Part shown: positions 6,576 through 10,091 of the stretch, piece by piece | How positions within the stretch are numbered: the stretch's first letter is position 1 | How the letters are laid out: each line of letters begins with the position of its first letter | Origin: Euperipatoides rowelli | Lineage: Eukaryota; Onychophora; Udeonychophora; Euonychophora; Peripatopsidae | Direction: 5' to 3' (one strand) | DNA: 10,091 bases | Assembly (NCBI GenBank): GCA_003024985.2 | Contig: PXIH01S0005673.1 | Translations under genes and position numbers: made by a program | Notes under the pieces: model-generated | Databases searched by the model: none | Seen by the model: only the letters and a program-made list of their open reading frames with translations | Told to the model about the DNA's origin: nothing

Positions 6576-8640
6576 AGGGCTGTAGTCGCAAAATTATAAG
6601 TGGGCATACTGTAATTGGAACCTTATTTTGATAAGTTTTTTTTTTTATGAGTCCCGATCTAATGACATTTTAAAAAGTCAGTGAGAATGCCGAATGGTAA
6701 ATAAATCATCAATTTCGGACAATTTATGTTTCTTTAAAATGTAATTTTTCTAACAAGATTGGACGAATTAGATCATAGTAAAGCTAATAATCGTATCCAC
6801 TGACTAGCCGGTCTAATATATAGCATATAAATATAAATAATGTATGTTTTTAATAGATACAGGTAGCCTATATTTTTTTATTCTATAAAGTAAGATACAT
6901 TCCTTTTTTAACATTTAGAAATGGGTATACCCTATTTTTGCCGTATACTTTCAGCGTTATAGCTGCAGGAAGTATACTGTATTTATTATAATGAGAAAGT
7001 GGATATACTCCATACACCACCATACCCTATGATAAAACCTATGCTTTTTATTATAATGATAGTCAAACAATATAGAAATACCTTTACGGAAATTGGTCTA
7101 TGCCAGTTTTAAGAGATTTGTTCTATATAACAATGGATCAAAATTTATTATAATCCTAATTGACATGTCTTCATATACTTTTAATTTTTAAAGAGTAGCC
7201 TACTGGTAAATAGTTTTGCCTTTATAAAGCATTGTTGACTTATTTTTATATCTTTATAAACTTATTTGATTATAACCTGAGAACACTCTTATATTCAAAT
7301 TATCTGGCTTTATAATTTAGTGATATGAATATAATTTGTTGATCAATTAATTCAGTATACAGATAAACTGTAAGAATATATTTTCATTCGAAATATAACA
7401 TACTTTATCCCTCACTTTTGTAACTTAAGAAAGAGTACATAACTAGCCAAATGGCTAAATAGTCCTCAAAGTTCATCATTCACTTCTTGTTCATTGTCAT
7501 ATCATTGAATCTGGTGGACTTAGAAATATTTTACAATGCTAGAACTTCCATTCTTTGAAATAATGAATATGAATGAACAGGCACATTACTAGGTGTGGTA
7601 ATAGCCAAGAACAATTCCCCTCCCCACCCTTCCTACTCAATTCTACGTTGAATTTTTGGGGTTTTTGTAAACAGAAAACTTATAAAAGGTTATGGTTGTG
7701 TTTTTATTGTATGGAATTGAGTGTCTATAATGTTTGAGTTTATTAAAAAGACTTAATATACTTATTTTTGTATTTGAAATTGTTCAATAATTTGTCCACT
7801 ATTAGTTACTTATTGACCCACGAGTGCACTTCTTAATCTGTCTAAATTACTAATATGATTATAAAATTTTGAGTGACACATTGATGCACTAGAAGATTAA
7901 TTTTTCACCGAGTGGTTGTGTTATTGTCATTTCTGCTTTGATTTATTTTTCCAAGATATAAAAGTGTACAATTTTCAAGCAGTTTGTAATATGTTATCAC
8001 ATCTGTCAATTTTTTTTTTATAGTTGCTTTGCTGCATCAACCCAAGTTTGTTAAGGGTTAATAAAAAGGGCAACAGATTGTTTTGAAATTTTGTTTGTTT
8101 ATACTATTTCGTCGTAAATATCAACTTTATTTTTAATTGTTAATATAATTTTTTTTAATCACTATTATAATCACCTTAGAAAAATTTGAAGAAAAAAAAA
8201 CATCACCTTTTTTTTTAGGAATATATAGTAATTTTTGAAAATATTCTATTCTCCACTAAAATATGAAGATCATTTTACCTCTTCTCAGTTTGACAATCTG
8301 GTCACCCTACGATTTATATTCCTAAGTTGTTCTCTGTGAATTTTTTAAGAGTTTATATTTTTTATAGAAAAATCATAAAATGTCAATACAGCTGTTAAAA
8401 CTCTGGGATGTAAAAGTTCTTTCTTTTTTTTTTAAGTACTTCCTTCTCCCTACTTCATCCCATCCTCAAACAATATAAACTTTCTATATATCGTTACTTT
8501 CTTTTGGTAATGACATAACAGCCATATAAGTAATCACAGGCTAAATGAGCATGGTCATATTATTTTTTATCCGAAGGCCAAATAAAATTTTCAAGTAAGT
8601 TTGTGGATCAGTCACATGTTCAGCGATACATAGGCCTACA
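6576..8640. other. AT-rich unique DNA, no supported gene
   Basis: There are no long reading frames and no RNA gene. Two motifs, TTTATTATAATGAGAAA near 6980 and TTTTTATTATAATGATAG near 7042, faintly resemble the reverse complement of the 29-bp unit but are too degraded to annotate as copies. The rest has A and T runs (for example 8150-8215) with nothing recognisable. Confidence 0.5.
6943..6977. repeat. Inverted repeat GTATACTT..AAGTATAC
   Basis: Perfect 8-bp arms lie at 6943-6950 and 6970-6977. A CAGC/GCTG pair inside (6952-6955 and 6961-6965) can extend the stem past a short bulge. A related GGGTATACCC palindrome sits just upstream at 6923-6932. No function is apparent. Confidence 0.65.
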
Positions 8641-8651
8641 AATACAAATAT

Positions 8652-8698
8652 GACGGACAACAACAGACTATAATAGTCCAGCAAGGTTGTCCCTCGTC
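8652..8698. repeat. Nested hairpin
   Basis: The outer arms GGACAAC (8655-8661) and GTTGTCC (8686-8692) are complementary. Inside them GACTA-taa-TAGTC (8666-8678) forms a second stem. The outermost GAC (8652-8654) and GTC (8696-8698) also pair. The structure lies 46 bp to the left of the much longer hairpin at 8744. Confidence 0.65.
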
Positions 8699-8743
8699 CT
8701 AATCTAATTTTTTTTTAATATATAATTTTATTATTATTATTTT

Positions 8744-8841
8744 TTACATAGAGCTATATGTGTGCATTCATCTCGCATATTTTGTTTAGGTAGGACCTAT
8801 TAAAATATGTGAGATGAATGCACGCATATAGCTCTATGTAA
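8744..8841. mobile_element. Near-perfect 98-nt hairpin, probable palindromic MITE
   Basis: Arm 8744-8783 is the reverse complement of 8802-8841 at 38 of 40 positions, and both differences would be G:U pairs in RNA. The 18-nt loop itself contains TAGGT-agg-ACCTA, so the palindrome continues almost to the centre. The ends read TTACATAGAGC and GCTCTATGTAA, so a TA dinucleotide flanks CATAGAGC at both sides (8745-8746 and 8839-8840), consistent with Tc1/mariner-type TA insertion. The perfection of the stem implies a young insertion. A hairpin RNA precursor is possible, but the stem is longer and more perfect than usual for an animal pre-miRNA. Confidence 0.7.
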
Positions 8842-9027
8842 TGCTGAGCGCCAACATTTTTCTAACAGCTTGTTTCTACGCCTAGATTTTAGTCAATGTT
8901 GTCTCTCAAAGGTATTGTACTTGGCCTGGATACGTTTTAGCAAAACTACACACTCCATAAGGATATATTTCATGCCAAAGTATGAAATTTTATTCATTAA
9001 TAATGAGTTGAACAATATGACACCGCT

Positions 9028-9041
9028 GGCCGGTTACGGCC
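9028..9041. repeat. GC-rich hairpin GGCCG-gtta-CGGCC
   Basis: A perfect 5-bp GC-only stem with a four-base loop is an isolated GC-rich spot in AT-rich DNA. On the minus strand it sits 14 bases downstream of an ATG in context AAAATGGCAGAC (ATG at 9055-9053) that opens only MADSGP before a stop. Confidence 0.6.
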
Positions 9042-9282
9042 CACTGTCTGCCATTTTGACTATGCTGTGATAAATAAATAACAATTAGCAAAACTCAGCA
9101 AATGGCCACCAACCTAAATAATCTATAAGCTTCCAATGACAGCACTCTTTTATAATTTATTTTGCTCTTATAATAAATAAATCCAATTGTGTACATTTTA
9201 TTTCAAAAGGCCATTTAGTTTTTTTTTAATGCATTGTATTTTCTCTTGGTGTTAATATTGTTGTGTTGGAAATTTCACCCAT

Positions 9283-9505
9283 TCACTTATTGTTTTTGCC
9301 ATTATAATAAAGTACTTATTGTTTTTAGCATTATAATAAATAACTTCTTGTTTTTGTTATTATTTTAATGCACTTATATATTGTTTTTGCCATTATAGTA
9401 AAGCACTTTGTTTTTGCCATTATCATAAAACACTTATTGTATTTGCCATTATCATAAAACATTATTGTTTTTGCTATTATAATAAAACACTTTTTGTTTT
9501 AGCCA
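9283..9505 (+). repeat. Minisatellite array B, degenerate 29-bp unit, about eight copies
   Basis: This is the same unit as array A (CACTTATTG, TTTTTGCC, ATTATAATAAAG) in the same orientation, but with more substitutions and indels. Variants include ATAATAAATAAC, TTATTTTAATGCAC, ATTATAGTAAAG and ATTATCATAAAAC. Several copies carry AAAAC in place of AAAGC. It is separated from array C by about 245 bp of non-repeat DNA. Confidence 0.9.
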
Positions 9506-9750
9506 TTTATTTATCTTATAAAATTAGTATATAATAATAATATCCTATATTGTATACAGTATAATATCTTATACAGTATAGTAGGCTATCTTAGGAATCA
9601 TAAATTATTGGCTCTAAATAGTCTATACTTTGCAATATCATACTAAAGTGCATATTACATAACATATTATTCTCTATATTCTCATTTTTAACCCTTTCTT
9701 CCCTGTATTTTGTCTATGCATTCTGTTTGTCCCAATGTAACTCTGTTACA
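9506..9750. other. Spacer between arrays B and C
   Basis: AT-rich DNA containing a direct repeat of TATACAGTATA at 9553-9563 and 9570-9580 within a TATA-rich stretch. No gene is visible. It ends directly at the first GTTTTTGCC of array C. Confidence 0.5.
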
Positions 9751-10091
9751 GTTTTTGCCTTTATAATAAAACACTTATTTTTTTTATTATAATTAAATTC
9801 TTCTATTTGCCATTATAATAAAGCACTTATTGTTTTTGCTATTAGCATAAAGCACTTATTGTTTTTGCCATTATAATAAAGCACTTATTGTTTTTGCCAT
9901 TATAATAAAGCATTTATTGTTCTTGCTATTTAATAAAGCACTTATTGTTTTTCCCATTATAATAAAGCGCTTATTGTTTTTGCCATTATAATAAATCACT
10001 TATTGTTTTTGCCATTATAATAAAGCACATATTGTTTTTGCCATTATAATAAAGCACTTATTGTTTTACCATTATAATAAAGTACTTATTG
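9751..10091 (+). repeat. Minisatellite array C, 29-bp unit, at least eleven copies, runs off the window
   Basis: Anchors lie at 9768, 9795, 9820, 9849, 9878, 9907, 9935, 9964, 9993, 10022, 10051 and 10079, with a mode of 29 bp. From 9820 onward the copies are nearly identical, the most homogeneous of the three arrays, which suggests recent expansion or gene conversion. The array is cut by the end of the window, so the true copy number is unknown. The last 43 nt are identical to the start of array A. Confidence 0.95.

Noticed and set aside
6980-7060. TTATTATAATG words that look like inverted copies of the 29-bp unit
   Set aside because: The match covers only the low-complexity AT half of the unit, which is expected by chance in this composition.
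8300-8310. GGTCACCCTAC resembles a hAT-Tip100 terminal motif
   Set aside because: No inverted partner end was found within a plausible distance, and there is no target duplication.
8870-9070. 66-codon plus-strand ORF
   Set aside because: No recognisable domain and no splice or promoter support; probably chance.
6308-10091. Regular 29-bp repeats resembling a CRISPR array
   Set aside because: The units are directly contiguous with no unique spacers, in a eukaryotic-type context; this is a minisatellite.

Overview
The window is AT-rich, non-coding-looking eukaryotic DNA, most likely from an invertebrate animal. There are no operons, no ribosome binding sites and no long intact ORFs. Instead there are long A and T runs, palindromic repeat elements, minisatellites, a decayed LINE and a few TTAGGG-like hexamers. 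I cannot assign a phylum from sequence alone. No intact protein-coding gene, tRNA, rRNA or CRISPR array is supported.

Layout from left to right. Positions 140-235 hold a short stretch of GGAAC/GTTCC inverted repeats resembling the end of a DNA transposon. Positions 556-900 on the minus strand hold the decayed 3' end of a non-LTR retrotransposon. Positions 984-1258 hold a foldback, MITE-like element with a long inner hairpin, followed by a 26-nt T run. Positions 1282-2550 look unique and empty. Positions 2552-2800 are unusually CpG-dense for the window and carry CRE-half and CCAAT-like motifs and a short direct repeat, so they may be a promoter, first exon or unmethylated island. Positions 3090-3880 are a tandem array of about ten diverged units of about 80 bp, each centred on the palindrome GTGAACTAGTTCAC. 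Positions 4472-4693 contain an ATG-less open frame whose translation aligns by eye with the KWH and PLxHGFDEWF region of GALNS-type sulfatases. Positions 4865-5199 may be a small hAT-like element with a G-quadruplex-prone end. Positions 5365-5394 carry telomere-like hexamers.

The right half is dominated by a 29-bp minisatellite present as three separate arrays in the same orientation: A at 6308-6575, B at 9283-9505 and C at 9751-10091, the last running off the window. A 43-nt stretch carrying the same rare variants opens array A and closes array C. Between the arrays lie a nested hairpin (8652-8698) and a near-perfect 98-nt hairpin (8744-8841), probably another MITE.

The two most interesting items are the sulfatase-like remnant, which could be a pseudogene or a diverged exon, and the shared variant order of the 29-bp arrays. 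Everything else is repeat biology typical of AT-rich animal intergenic or intronic DNA. The two ambiguous bases (3178 and 6310) both fall in tandem repeats, so assembly of those arrays should be treated with care.
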